Below are positions 8,706 to 16,740 of a DNA stretch of 64,000 nt, one piece after another. Position numbers and translations under genes: made by a program. The stretch's first letter is position 1; each line of letters begins with the position of its first letter. Under the pieces are notes generated by a model. That model made no database searches, was not told the DNA's origin, and saw nothing but the letters and a program-made list of their open reading frames with translations. Source of the DNA: an uncultured Alphaproteobacteria bacterium (GTDB lineage: Bacteria; Pseudomonadota; Alphaproteobacteria; GCA-2731375); assembly GCA_951812805.1 (NCBI GenBank), contig CATOSZ010000009.1:258501-322500 (forward strand), given 5' to 3'.

Positions 8706-10142
8706 CAGCAATTCTCATTTTGGCGATTTGCGTTGATTTTTTCCTATGCAAGGAGCCCGGTTTCTGATTCAAAGTGGCGATGAAGGTGCTCAAAGACCTG
8801 ATATTGGAGTTGCGCTCGCTCTGCGGGTCCTTCCCGGACAAGCGGACGGGGAGCAACAGCCGCTATGACATGGCCGACTTCGGGCTTTCGGCCTTCTCGC
8901 TGTTCTTCATGCAGAGCCCCTCGTTCCTGTCCCATCAGCGCACGTTGGCGCGGGCGCACGGGCGCTCGAATTGTGAGAGCTTGTTCTCCATGTCGCGGAT
9001 CCCGACGGACAACCAGATCCGGGCGATGCTGGACCCGGTGGTGCCGGACAGGCTCTATCCGCTCTTCTCGTCCCTGCTGGAACGTCTGGAGGCGGGCGGT
9101 GGGCTCGGCCCCTTCCGACGCCTGGACGGCCATCTCCTGGTCGCGCTCGACGGCACCGAATATTTCTGCTCGCGGAAGATCTCCTGCCCCAACTGCTCGC
9201 AGCGCAAGCGCAACGACGGGGCCGTGGAGTATCACCACAACATGGTCACGGCAGCGCTTGTCGCCCCGGGCCACGCCCGGGCGATACCGCTGGCTCCGGA
9301 GTTCGTCGTTCCCCAGGATGGCGGGGAGAAGCAGGACTGCGAAAGCCGGGCGACGCGGCGCTGGCTGGTCGCGCACGGGCCCGGCCTGGCCCGGCTGAAG
9401 CCGATCTATCTCGGCGACGATCTCTATTCCCGCCAGCCGATTTGCGAGGCCGTTCAAGCGGTTGGCGGCAACTTCCTGTTCGTCGCCAAGCCAGGCTCGC
9501 ATCCGACGCTCCACGAATGGCTCGACGGCATCGAACTGCCGATCCACGAGGAACGGGTCAAGAAAGGCCGTGGCTTCCAGACCCATCGCTACCGTTGGCT
9601 CGCCGACGTGCCGATCCGCGACGGTAAGGACGCGCTCCGGGTCAACTGGCTCAACATCGAGATCGTCAACAAGGCCGGAAAGGTCACGTACCGCAACAGC
9701 TTCGTCACCGACATCGCTGTCGACCGGAGCAACGTCGCCGAACTCGCCGCCTGCGGGCGGGCCCGTTGGAAGATCGAGAACGAGACCTTCAACGTGCTCA
9801 AGAACAACGGCTACAATCTCGAGCACAACTTCGGACATGGCAAACAGAACCTCTCGGCCCTGCTCGCCACCATGAACCTCTTCGCCTTCGCCTGCCACGG
9901 CGTGTGCGAGATCCTCGAAGCCGTCTGGGAAAAGGCCCGCGGCGCCCTTGGCTCACGTCGGCGCTTCTTCGAACACTTACGCACCATTACCAGCTACATC
10001 GTCTTCCCCTCCTGGGCGGCCCTCGTGCGGACCCTCATCACTGGGCAGCCACCGCCTGCCAGAGCCAGCCTCTGAACCGAAACCGAACCCCAAGCGAGTA
10101 TCACCCAGGAGACAGAAACAAGAGCCATAATGAGAACTGCTG
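8706..10142 (+). mobile_element. Insertion sequence, copy 1 (1437 bp, IS4-like DDE transposase)
   Basis: The element is bounded by imperfect inverted repeats: CAGCAATTCTCATTTTGGC at the left and the complement of CAGCAGTTCTCATTATGGC at the right (17 of 19 match). GGCAACGGG is directly repeated on both sides (8697-8705 and 10143-10151), so this copy is an undisturbed insertion. It landed just after the stop codon of the sensor kinase and breaks no gene. The second copy at 45365-46801 appears identical over its full length, which implies recent movement. I cannot place the IS family firmly; IS4-like or the unclassified group are candidates. Confidence 0.9.
8780..10075 (+). CDS. DDE transposase of insertion sequence copy 1
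   Basis: 431 residues. Likely catalytic acids are the Asp in ALDGTEYF, the Asp pair in YLGDDLYS, and the Glu in RWKIENETF, which together give a DDE layout with an IS4-like W-IE-F-LK tail. A CPNC pair sits next to the first acidic motif and may form a small metal knuckle. The enzyme cuts and rejoins the element ends. The ATG at 8780 is used; a GTG two codons earlier is possible, and neither has a strong ribosome site, which would keep expression low. The encoded protein is identical to that of the copy at 45439-46734. Confidence 0.9.
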   Translation: MKVLKDLILELRSLCGSFPDKRTGSNSRYDMADFGLSAFSLFFMQSPSFLSHQRTLARAHGRSNCESLFSMSRIPTDNQIRAMLDPVVPDRLYPLFSSLLERLEAGGGLGPFRRLDGHLLVALDGTEYFCSRKISCPNCSQRKRNDGAVEYHHNMVTAALVAPGHARAIPLAPEFVVPQDGGEKQDCESRATRRWLVAHGPGLARLKPIYLGDDLYSRQPICEAVQAVGGNFLFVAKPGSHPTLHEWLDGIELPIHEERVKKGRGFQTHRYRWLADVPIRDGKDALRVNWLNIEIVNKAGKVTYRNSFVTDIAVDRSNVAELAACGRARWKIENETFNVLKNNGYNLEHNFGHGKQNLSALLATMNLFAFACHGVCEILEAVWEKARGALGSRRRFFEHLRTITSYIVFPSWAALVRTLITGQPPPARASL

Positions 10143-10217
10143 GGCAACGGGCGGCGGGATTGCATTCGGGCGTGTCATTGGCGAGGTTGTCGGCGCACGC
10201 ATGCGTCTCGGGGCTCT

Positions 10218-10607
10218 ATGGAAATTCTCGGCTACAGCTACGCGGAGGCCGCCCTTGTCGGCACGCTGACCGCCGCCGTCCTCGGCATTCCGGCATCGCT
10301 TCTGCGGTTCGCGCTGGCGCGCCGGGCCGGGCCCGAGCCGGGCGAGGTCGCGGACGGCGCCGAAGGCGAGGCGGTGAAGTGGCAGCCGCTCCCCTTCATC
10401 CTCGGCTTGGCACTGTTCTGGCCCGCCCTGCTCTGCCTGTTCCCCTTCTTTGTCTTCGACAATATCGCCGCCCGCGCCGCGCGGGCGAAACGAGGCTGGG
10501 CCGTCCGCCTCGTCGACGCGACCGCCTACCAGATCCTTGGCCGCCTGGTCTTCAGCCTCGGTTTCGGCCTCATGGGCTGCTATGTCATCGGCTTCTTCTA
10601 TTTCTAG
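10218..10607 (+). CDS. Small hypothetical membrane protein
   Basis: 129 residues. Three hydrophobic stretches can be seen: an N-terminal segment around residues 12-32, a central one around 58-80 rich in Leu, Phe and Pro, and a C-terminal one around 105-127. An acidic linker (GPEPGEVADGAEGEA) separates the first two. No catalytic motif or known family is recognised. It starts 76 bases after insertion sequence copy 1 and lies 46 bases upstream of the asparaginase homologue on the same strand, so the two may be co-transcribed. The start ATG lacks a clear ribosome site. Real gene status rests on its good codon pattern and hydrophobic profile. Confidence 0.6.
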   Translation: MEILGYSYAEAALVGTLTAAVLGIPASLLRFALARRAGPEPGEVADGAEGEAVKWQPLPFILGLALFWPALLCLFPFFVFDNIAARAARAKRGWAVRLVDATAYQILGRLVFSLGFGLMGCYVIGFFYF

Positions 10608-10653
10608 GACGGGACCGGCGCCGGGTGGCGGCCGGGGGAGGAAGGAAACGACA

Positions 10654-11649
10654 ATGAGCCGAAAACCGCGTATTGCCTTCATCGGCACCGGCGGCACCAT
10701 CGCCTCGGTGGGTCGCGACAGCCTCGACATGATCCGCTACGCCGAACAGGGCATCCTGCTGTCGAGCGAGGACTTGCTCGCCCGGGTGCCGGAACTGGAG
10801 GACATCGCCGAGGTCACGCCCGTCGCCTTCGGGCCGCTGATCAGTCCCGCGGTCGGCCCGCGTGAATGGCGCCGCCTGCACCGCACGATCCAGGACCTGG
10901 GTGCGGCCGATCCGCGGCCCGACGGCATCGTCGTCACCCATGGCACGGCGACCCTGGAAGAGACGGCCTATTTCCTCAACCTCACCGTCACCCTCGACAT
11001 TCCGGTCGTCGTCACGGGCGCGCAACGCCCGGCCAGCGGTCTCGGCACCGATGCCTGGCCCAATATCGTCAATGCAGTGCGCGTCGCCGGGACCGCCGCC
11101 AGCCGTGGCCGCGGCGTGCTGGTGGCGTTCAACGACGAGATCCACGCCGCGCGGGATGCGACCAAGACCTCGACATTGAAGTTGCACACTTTCCGCAGCC
11201 CGGATTTCGGCGCGCTCGGCCATGCGGACAACGACCAAATCGTCTTCTATCGGCGGAGCGAGCGCCGGGGGGTACCCGACGTCGAATTCGACGGCCAGGC
11301 CGAGCTGCCCCGGGTCGACATCGTGCCGTCCTACGCCGGCGCCGACGGCGCCCTGATCGACGCGGCGGTGGCGGCCGGGGCGCGGGGCCTGGTGCTGGCG
11401 GCCTTCGCCCCCGGCTACGTGACGCCGGAACAGTTCGAGGCGGTGGAACGGGCCCGCGCCGCGGGCGCCGTCATCGTCGAGGGCAGCCGGGCCGGCAGCG
11501 GCCGGGTGCCGGAAATGTCGACCCTGCGCGTCGCCGATTGCATCACCGCCGATAACCTGACGCCGCAGAAGGCGCGCATCCTGTTGATGCTGGCGCTGAC
11601 GCGCAGCACCGACCCGAGCGAAATCCAGATCATGTTCGATCACTACTAA
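10654..11649 (+). CDS. Asparaginase-family amidohydrolase with altered substrate-binding motif
   Basis: 331 residues, near the usual asparaginase length. The first threonine motif GTGGTIAS (Thr12 and Thr15) and the ATKTST lysine motif of the family are intact. The second signature, normally HGTDT-EE, reads HGTATLEE here (residues 96-103), so the conserved Asp is Ala99. In E. coli AnsB that Asp (Asp90) contacts the alpha-amino group of the substrate. The protein therefore probably hydrolyses an amide or ester lacking a free alpha-amino group, or has lost activity. ATG 10654 follows GGGGGAGGAAGG. No asparagine transport gene is adjacent. Confidence 0.85.
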   Translation: MSRKPRIAFIGTGGTIASVGRDSLDMIRYAEQGILLSSEDLLARVPELEDIAEVTPVAFGPLISPAVGPREWRRLHRTIQDLGAADPRPDGIVVTHGTATLEETAYFLNLTVTLDIPVVVTGAQRPASGLGTDAWPNIVNAVRVAGTAASRGRGVLVAFNDEIHAARDATKTSTLKLHTFRSPDFGALGHADNDQIVFYRRSERRGVPDVEFDGQAELPRVDIVPSYAGADGALIDAAVAAGARGLVLAAFAPGYVTPEQFEAVERARAAGAVIVEGSRAGSGRVPEMSTLRVADCITADNLTPQKARILLMLALTRSTDPSEIQIMFDHY

Positions 11650-11760
11650 GAACAACGATTTTTTCTTGCAGGCGGGGGGGCGCCGGCGATAGTTTCGGCG
11701 CCGCCGGGACCGGTTCGGTCCCCTCCACATGAAAATCGATGCCGAAGACGGTCTGGAACC

Positions 11761-12240
11761 ATGAGCGATACCACGAGCACTACCCCGAGCAAGACAACCA
11801 CCAGCGATAGCGGGTCCACCTCCAGCGACTCGTCCACCTCCAGCGATTCGTCCGCCTCGAGCGATTCGTCCTCCACCAGCGATTCATCCTCGTCGAGCGA
11901 CTCCGGGACGAGTTCCAAGTCGTCGGGTGGCGGCGGCGGGGGGCGGCCGATCAGCTATTTCTCCAGCGTTTCCACCGACGAATATCGCAGCGGCTGGGAC
12001 AATATTTTCAGCGGCGGCGGTGATACGACCGCCGAAACGCCGGCTCGTCGCCGGCCCGCGGCGCGCAAGCCGAAGGAACCGCTGATGATCGAGCTTTCGC
12101 TGGAGGACCTGGACGCGGAGCTGCGCGCCGGGCTCGAGGCGGCGGCCCGGGCCAAGGCCAAGAGCAAGCGCGTCAGCTACGACAAGCGCGCCGCGGCGGG
12201 CGCGGTCGATTGGCGCCTGACCTGCGAAATCCGCCGCTGA
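11761..12240 (+). CDS. Ser/Asp-repeat hypothetical protein
   Basis: 159 residues in three parts. Residues 1-55 are almost only Ser, Asp and Thr, built from repeated SSDSS units; at DNA level a 15-18 base unit like AGCGATTCGTCC recurs from about 11812 to 11910. A Gly run follows, then the block RPISYFSSVSTDEYRSGW. The C-terminal third is charged and helical (LEDLDAELRAGLEAAARAKA) and ends in basic residues. No signal peptide or membrane helix is visible. The low-complexity head resembles SD-repeat linkers, while the tail looks like a conserved fold. Function is unknown. It converges on the M20 peptidase, with 2 bases between stop codons. Confidence 0.7.
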   Translation: MSDTTSTTPSKTTTSDSGSTSSDSSTSSDSSASSDSSSTSDSSSSSDSGTSSKSSGGGGGGRPISYFSSVSTDEYRSGWDNIFSGGGDTTAETPARRRPAARKPKEPLMIELSLEDLDAELRAGLEAAARAKAKSKRVSYDKRAAAGAVDWRLTCEIRR

Positions 12241-12242
12241 AC

Positions 12243-13385
12243 CTATTCCAGCGTCTCGAACAGGCGGATCATCAGGGCCGCCCGCTCCTCCAGGCTCGAA
12301 TAGGTGATGTATTCCCAGTCGGCGTGGGCGCCCGCGCCGTCGGCGCCCAGGCCGTCCAGGGTCGGGACGCCGAGGGCGGCCGTGAAGTTGCCGTCGCTGC
12401 CGCCGCCGGTATAGGTGTCCGCCAGCTCGAAACCGATCTCGGCTGCCAGGCCGTGGGCATGCTCGAACAGGGCGGTGATGCCCGCGTCCTTGACGAAGGG
12501 CGGCCGGTTCATGCCGCCGGTGACGCGCACCTCGACATCCGGGTCGACCGGCTTCAGGTTCAGCATCCGCCGGCACATCTCCTCGCCGAGTTCCGGCGTC
12601 GGCACGCGCATGTCGATCTCCGCCCGTGCCCGGTGCGGCACGACGTTCACCGTGGTGCCGCCCTCGACGAAGCCGACGTTGGTGGTCACGCCCGCCGCGA
12701 AATCCGTCATCGCCTCGATCGCCAGGATCTGGTGCGCCATCTCCCGCACCGCGCTGCGCCCGTCCTGGGGGCGGGATCCTGAATGGGCCGACTGGCCGGT
12801 GATCTCGAGATCGAATCGCGCCACCCCCTTGCGCCCGGTGACGATTTTGCCGCCGTCGCGCGCCGGCTCCGCCACCAGGACGTATTTGTTGCGCTTGGCC
12901 TCCGCCTCGATCCGGGCGCGGCTGGTCGGGCTGCCGATCTCCTCCTCGGGGATGAACAGGAAGGTGATGGGCAGGCGCGATTGCCGGCCCTCGCGCACCA
13001 GGTGCTGATAGGCGTAATAGCCGAGATAGCCACCCGCCTTCATGTCGTAGATGCCGGGCCCGTGCACCTTGTCGCCATCGCGGCGGATCGGGTTGATGTC
13101 GGCGAGCGAGCCCATCGGGTGAACCGTGTCGAGATGGGCGAGAAACAGGATACCCGGCCCGTCGCCACCCCAGGGCGAACGCCCGCTCAGGATATCGCCG
13201 TAGCCGTCGCGCCCGGGCGTACGCTCGAGTGCGGCGCCGAGGCGGGCGAGTTCGCCCTCGACATGATCGACCATCCGGTTGACGGCGGCCGAATCATGCG
13301 TCGGACTCTCGATACCGACCCAGCGAAGAATGCCGTCCAGGATTTCGTCGCCATCCACTACCGGGCGGTTTCCACTCTCTGTCAT
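12243..13385 (-). CDS. M20-family metallopeptidase (glutamate carboxypeptidase-like)
   Basis: 380 residues. The dinuclear zinc ligands of M20 enzymes are visible: His and Asp in HLDTVHPMG, the bridging Asp in IYDMKAGG, the general-base and ligand Glu pair in PEEEIGS, the Glu/Asp region EPARDG, and the late TYTGGGSDGN segment. Between them lies the dimerisation lid with the GQSAHSGSRPQ histidine motif. The family (CPG2, ArgE, DapE, SgcX-like) hydrolyses acyl-amino acids or peptides in the cytosol. The ATG at 13385 (MTESGN) was chosen over longer upstream frames because codon quality falls off before it. A palindromic operator candidate sits 27 bases upstream. The exact substrate cannot be assigned. 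Confidence 0.88.
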   Translation of the reverse strand: MTESGNRPVVDGDEILDGILRWVGIESPTHDSAAVNRMVDHVEGELARLGAALERTPGRDGYGDILSGRSPWGGDGPGILFLAHLDTVHPMGSLADINPIRRDGDKVHGPGIYDMKAGGYLGYYAYQHLVREGRQSRLPITFLFIPEEEIGSPTSRARIEAEAKRNKYVLVAEPARDGGKIVTGRKGVARFDLEITGQSAHSGSRPQDGRSAVREMAHQILAIEAMTDFAAGVTTNVGFVEGGTTVNVVPHRARAEIDMRVPTPELGEEMCRRMLNLKPVDPDVEVRVTGGMNRPPFVKDAGITALFEHAHGLAAEIGFELADTYTGGGSDGNFTAALGVPTLDGLGADGAGAHADWEYITYSSLEERAALMIRLFETLE

Positions 13386-13411
13386 GACCTGTAATCCCTT
13401 GATTTTCGTGC

Positions 13412-13428
13412 TGTTTCGATCCGAAACA
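13412..13428. promoter_or_regulatory. TGTTTCG-ATC-CGAAACA palindrome upstream of the M20 peptidase
   Basis: Seven-base inverted arms flank a 3-base centre. The site lies just downstream of a possible minus-strand -10 box (TACAAT) and 27 bases before the peptidase start. This is the expected place for a TetR- or GntR-type repressor site. No cognate regulator gene is adjacent. Confidence 0.35.
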
Positions 13429-13627
13429 ATTGTAGCGTATACAGGCTTGCGCCGAATCCCTGCATCTGGCACCTTACAACAACTAGCGGGGTGATTTGCG
13501 AGTCGCACAACATCTGGAAACATTTCGTAAACGGTGGCAATTGACGTCGAATTGCCGCGGCTGACGGATTCCGATGACGGCACTCGCGGGCGGCGGGCTG
13601 ACTTCCGGGGGAGGCGTCGGCGAGAGT

Positions 13628-14125
13628 ATGGAAACCAATCAGCTGATCGAGCTGGCCGACAATCCACTCGACGTGGTCGAGGAGATCGTCGTCGCGAACG
13701 AGTGGCAGTTCGAGCGGCAGACCAACGACGAGCTTTCGGTCTGCATTGCCGGGGGCTGGTGCGATTACCACCTGGGATTTTCCCACAATCCACATTACGG
13801 CGGTCTGCAGGTCGCCTGCGCTTATGACGTGCGCGTTCCGCCACGCAAGCGCGGCGAGATCTGCGCCCTGTTGGCCCTGGTGAACGAACGGCTGTGGCTC
13901 GGCCATTTCGATCTCTGGTCCGAGGAAAGCATTCCGATGTTTCGCCATGTCCTGCTGACGGTCGAAGATCCCTTCGCTACAGCAGGGCAGATCGAACGCT
14001 TGATCGAGATCGCGATCTCCGAGTGTGAGCGCTATTATCCCGCCTTTCAGTTCGTGCTCTGGGGCGGCAGAAGCGCGGAAGAGGCGGTCGCGGCCGCGAT
14101 GTTCGAAACCATGGGCGAGGCGTGA
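13628..14125 (+). CDS. YbjN-domain protein
   Basis: 165 residues. The sequence has the YbjN pattern of an amphipathic start (NPLDVVEEIVVANEWQFER), a central block of short strands (SVCIAGGWCDYHLGFS), and helices in the C-terminal half (LLALVNERLWLGHF). The fold resembles type III secretion chaperones, and such proteins are commonly found next to proC in alphaproteobacteria. ATG 13628 follows a GGGGGAGG site about 9 bases upstream. It ends 4 bases before proC and is surely co-transcribed with it. Biochemical role is unknown; a chaperone-like function is only a fold-based guess. Confidence 0.85.
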   Translation: METNQLIELADNPLDVVEEIVVANEWQFERQTNDELSVCIAGGWCDYHLGFSHNPHYGGLQVACAYDVRVPPRKRGEICALLALVNERLWLGHFDLWSEESIPMFRHVLLTVEDPFATAGQIERLIEIAISECERYYPAFQFVLWGGRSAEEAVAAAMFETMGEA

Positions 14126-14129
14126 GACG

Positions 14130-14939
14130 ATGGCGAAGCTGCTTCTGGTCGGCTGCGGCAAGATGGGCGGGGCGCTGCTGACGGGCTGGCTGGCCCAGGG
14201 CACCGCCGCCGCGGACGTCGTCGTGGTCGAGCCCGCCGCCGATCCGAGCCGGGTCGCCGCGGTACCGGGCGTCGCCATGGTCGACGGCGTCGACGATGTC
14301 GCCGCCGGTTTCGTTCCCGACGTGGTGATCTTCGCCGTGAAGCCGCAGGTGATGGGCGAGGTCGTGCCGCTCTATGCCCGCTATCCCAGCCCGGCGACCC
14401 TGTTCGTTTCCATCGCCGCCGGCACGACGATCGGATTTTTCGAAGGCTCGCTCGGCGCCGGCGCGGCGATCGTCCGGGTCATGCCGAACACGCCGGCGGC
14501 CGTCGGCCGGGGGATGAGCGTGCTGTGCGCCAATGCCAACGCGACCGCGGCCCAGCGCGAGGTCGCGGGCCGCTTGATGGCGGCGGCGGGCGAAACCGCC
14601 TGGCTCGACGACGAGGGCCTGATGGATGCCGTGACCGCGGTGAGCGGCAGCGGCCCCGCCTATGTCTTCCACCTGATCGAATGCCTGGCCAAGGCCGGCG
14701 AGGCGGTCGGCCTGCCGGCGGAGCTGTCGGCCAAGCTGGCCCTGGAGACCGTCGCCGGGTCCGGCGAACTCGCCCGCACGGCTGCGGAGGATCCGGCCCA
14801 ACTCCGGGTCAACGTCACCAGCCCCGGCGGCACCACCGCCGCCGCGCTGGACGTCCTGATGGCCGCCGACGGCCTCTCGCCCTTGCTGGACCGCGCCGTC
14901 GACGCGGCAACCCGCCGGGGCAAGGAGCTCGGGGGATAG
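14130..14939 (+). CDS. proC: Pyrroline-5-carboxylate reductase
   Basis: 269 residues. The N-terminal Rossmann motif VGCGKMGGALL binds NAD(P)H. MPNTPAAVGRG and AVSGSGPAY are ProC signatures, and NVTSPGGTTAAALDVL is the C-terminal family signature. The enzyme reduces 1-pyrroline-5-carboxylate to L-proline, the last step of proline synthesis, in the cytosol. It starts 4 bases after the YbjN-domain gene, in a two-gene operon. It ends next to the convergent DUF427 gene with no spacer. Confidence 0.96.
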   Translation: MAKLLLVGCGKMGGALLTGWLAQGTAAADVVVVEPAADPSRVAAVPGVAMVDGVDDVAAGFVPDVVIFAVKPQVMGEVVPLYARYPSPATLFVSIAAGTTIGFFEGSLGAGAAIVRVMPNTPAAVGRGMSVLCANANATAAQREVAGRLMAAAGETAWLDDEGLMDAVTAVSGSGPAYVFHLIECLAKAGEAVGLPAELSAKLALETVAGSGELARTAAEDPAQLRVNVTSPGGTTAAALDVLMAADGLSPLLDRAVDAATRRGKELGG

Positions 14940-15749
14940 TCAGCCCGCCTTCGACCACTTCGTAACCGGGCGCTCGACCGGTTGGCCGTCGACCAGGATC
15001 GCCTCCATCCGTTCCTGATAGAAGCACAGATGATCGGCGATGGCCGCGCATTCGGACAGGGGATCCGAATAGCTCCAGACCGCGTCCGCCTCGCGCCGCT
15101 CGCCGTCGACCAGGTCCCAATAGCGCGCCTCGCCCTTGTAGGGACACAGGCTCGTCGTCGCCACCGCCTCCAGGACCGCCGCGTCGACATCCGCCAGCGG
15201 CAGATAGTAGCGGGTCGGCAGACCGGTCTCGAAGAGGAAGAGGGCGTTCTCGCTGCGGGCGAGGGTTCGGCCGAAGTGATGCACCTCCACCGGGCGATGG
15301 CTACGCACGACGTCCAGGCGGACATAGGGATCGCGGGCGTGAACGAAAACCTCTTCGTCCTCTTCCATCCAGCGTTCCATCCGGTTCCAGTAGAACGCCA
15401 TGTAGTCGCGGATCTCCGTTGTCTCGGGAAACGGCGCTTCATAGCTCCAGACCGCGTTCTCGGCCTGGTTGGCGCCGGCGTCCACCGTCCAATAGCTCGC
15501 TTCCCCCTTGTAGGGGCAGAACGAGGCATGGTCCGTCCGCCGCAGGAGATCGAGGCGCACGTCGTCGCGCGGGAAATAGTAGACCGGCAGGTGCCGGGTT
15601 TCGTGCATGCGCATCACCTGGAGCGAATCGGCGATCGCCTGGCCGCCGAGAAAGACCCGGATGCGTTTCGGACAGGGCTCTAAATGCACGTCGTAATCGG
15701 GGTTGGCGGCATAGCCGGACGGGCGTGGGGCGGTGGCGGTATCGGTCAT
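14940..15749 (-). CDS. Double DUF427 domain protein
   Basis: 269 residues containing two tandem DUF427 (NTP-transferase-9-like) modules, at about residues 25-125 and 145-260. Each shows the family landmarks: FCPYKGEASYW in the first and LCPYKGEARYW in the second, each followed by an AVWSYEAP/AVWSYSDP motif. Single-domain members are about 95-120 residues, so this is an internal duplication. The biochemical role of the family is not established. The ATG at 15749 overlaps the stop of the upstream CitE-like gene by 4 bases (ATGA), so the two are translationally coupled. That suggests a shared pathway, though not which one. Confidence 0.85.
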   Translation of the reverse strand: MTDTATAPRPSGYAANPDYDVHLEPCPKRIRVFLGGQAIADSLQVMRMHETRHLPVYYFPRDDVRLDLLRRTDHASFCPYKGEASYWTVDAGANQAENAVWSYEAPFPETTEIRDYMAFYWNRMERWMEEDEEVFVHARDPYVRLDVVRSHRPVEVHHFGRTLARSENALFLFETGLPTRYYLPLADVDAAVLEAVATTSLCPYKGEARYWDLVDGERREADAVWSYSDPLSECAAIADHLCFYQERMEAILVDGQPVERPVTKWSKAG

Positions 15750-16663
15750 CGGGAGGCCTCCGTCATGGCGGCGGCGCGGGCCGCGCGGGTTTTGAGGGCG
15801 TCGTGGCGGGCCATCAGGCGTTCGGCGCGGACCACGATCGGAATGTCGATCATCTTGCCGTCGAGCTGGAAGGAACCACGCCCGTCCGCCTCGGCCTCGG
15901 CGAAGCCGTCGATGACGCGGTGCGCCCAGTCGACCTCTTCGGCGCTCGGCCCGTAGAGCTCGTTCAACACCGGGACCTGTGCCGGATGGATGCAGGAAGA
16001 CGCGACGAAGCCGAGCGCGCGCGAGCGCTGGATCAGCGCGCGGAACGCCTCGATGTCGCCGAAGCCGGCGATCGAACCGAGGAAGCCGAGCGGCATGATC
16101 CCGGCGGCGCGGGCGGCATAGACGCATTCCATGGTCGGCGGATAGAGGCCGTCGACATCCGGCGCCATGCCGATATCGAGGGCGAAGTCCTCGCTGCCGA
16201 GCGAGAGGCCGATCAACCGGTCGTGCGCCCCGGCGATCTCCCGCGCGTTGAACAGGCCGGCCGCGGTCTCAACCAGGGCCCAGAGCTTGGTATGGCCGGG
16301 CGTCATGCCGCGTTCCGCCTCCAGCTCGTCGCAGATCTCGGCGATCGCCTGGACGTGACCGGCGTCACCGACCTTCGGCATGGCGATGGTGTGCACGCCG
16401 GGCGAGACGGCGGCCTCCAGGTCGCGCACGGCGTGGCGCCAGGGCCGGTTGATGCGGACGATGACGTCGGCGCCCGCCTGGCCGACGGTCGCGGCGACGT
16501 CCTGCACGATGCCCCGCGCGGCGGCCTTCTCCGCCTCGACGACGCTGTCCTCCAGGTCGACGATATAGGCATCGGCGCCGCGCGTGTGCGCCTTCTCGAC
16601 GAAGCGCGGAATGTTGGCCGGCACGAACATCATCGAACGCCAGACCGGAAACGCCTTGGTCAT
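15746..16663 (-). CDS. HpcH/HpaI aldolase / CitE-like CoA ester lyase
   Basis: 305 residues. The fold is indicated by RSMMFVPAN at the start, the acidic motif VDLEDSV that binds Mg2+, VIVRINRP with its CoA-contacting Arg, and LGSEDFALDIG. These are typical of citrate-lyase beta-subunit-like proteins, including malyl-CoA and citramalyl-CoA lyases and malyl-CoA thioesterase. The ATG at 16663 is preferred because GGGAGGGAG lies 9 bases before it; a longer start at 16684 lacks this. It is coupled to the double DUF427 gene and divergent from the hydantoinase-B gene. The precise CoA ester cannot be told from sequence. Confidence 0.85.
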   Translation of the reverse strand: MTKAFPVWRSMMFVPANIPRFVEKAHTRGADAYIVDLEDSVVEAEKAAARGIVQDVAATVGQAGADVIVRINRPWRHAVRDLEAAVSPGVHTIAMPKVGDAGHVQAIAEICDELEAERGMTPGHTKLWALVETAAGLFNAREIAGAHDRLIGLSLGSEDFALDIGMAPDVDGLYPPTMECVYAARAAGIMPLGFLGSIAGFGDIEAFRALIQRSRALGFVASSCIHPAQVPVLNELYGPSAEEVDWAHRVIDGFAEAEADGRGSFQLDGKMIDIPIVVRAERLMARHDALKTRAARAAAMTEASR

Positions 16664-16740
16664 GTTGTCACTCTCCCTCCCCATAGCCCGTCCTTCGCGT
16701 TAGGATGGACCAAACATAAGCCGATGCGAGGCCCCGTCGA

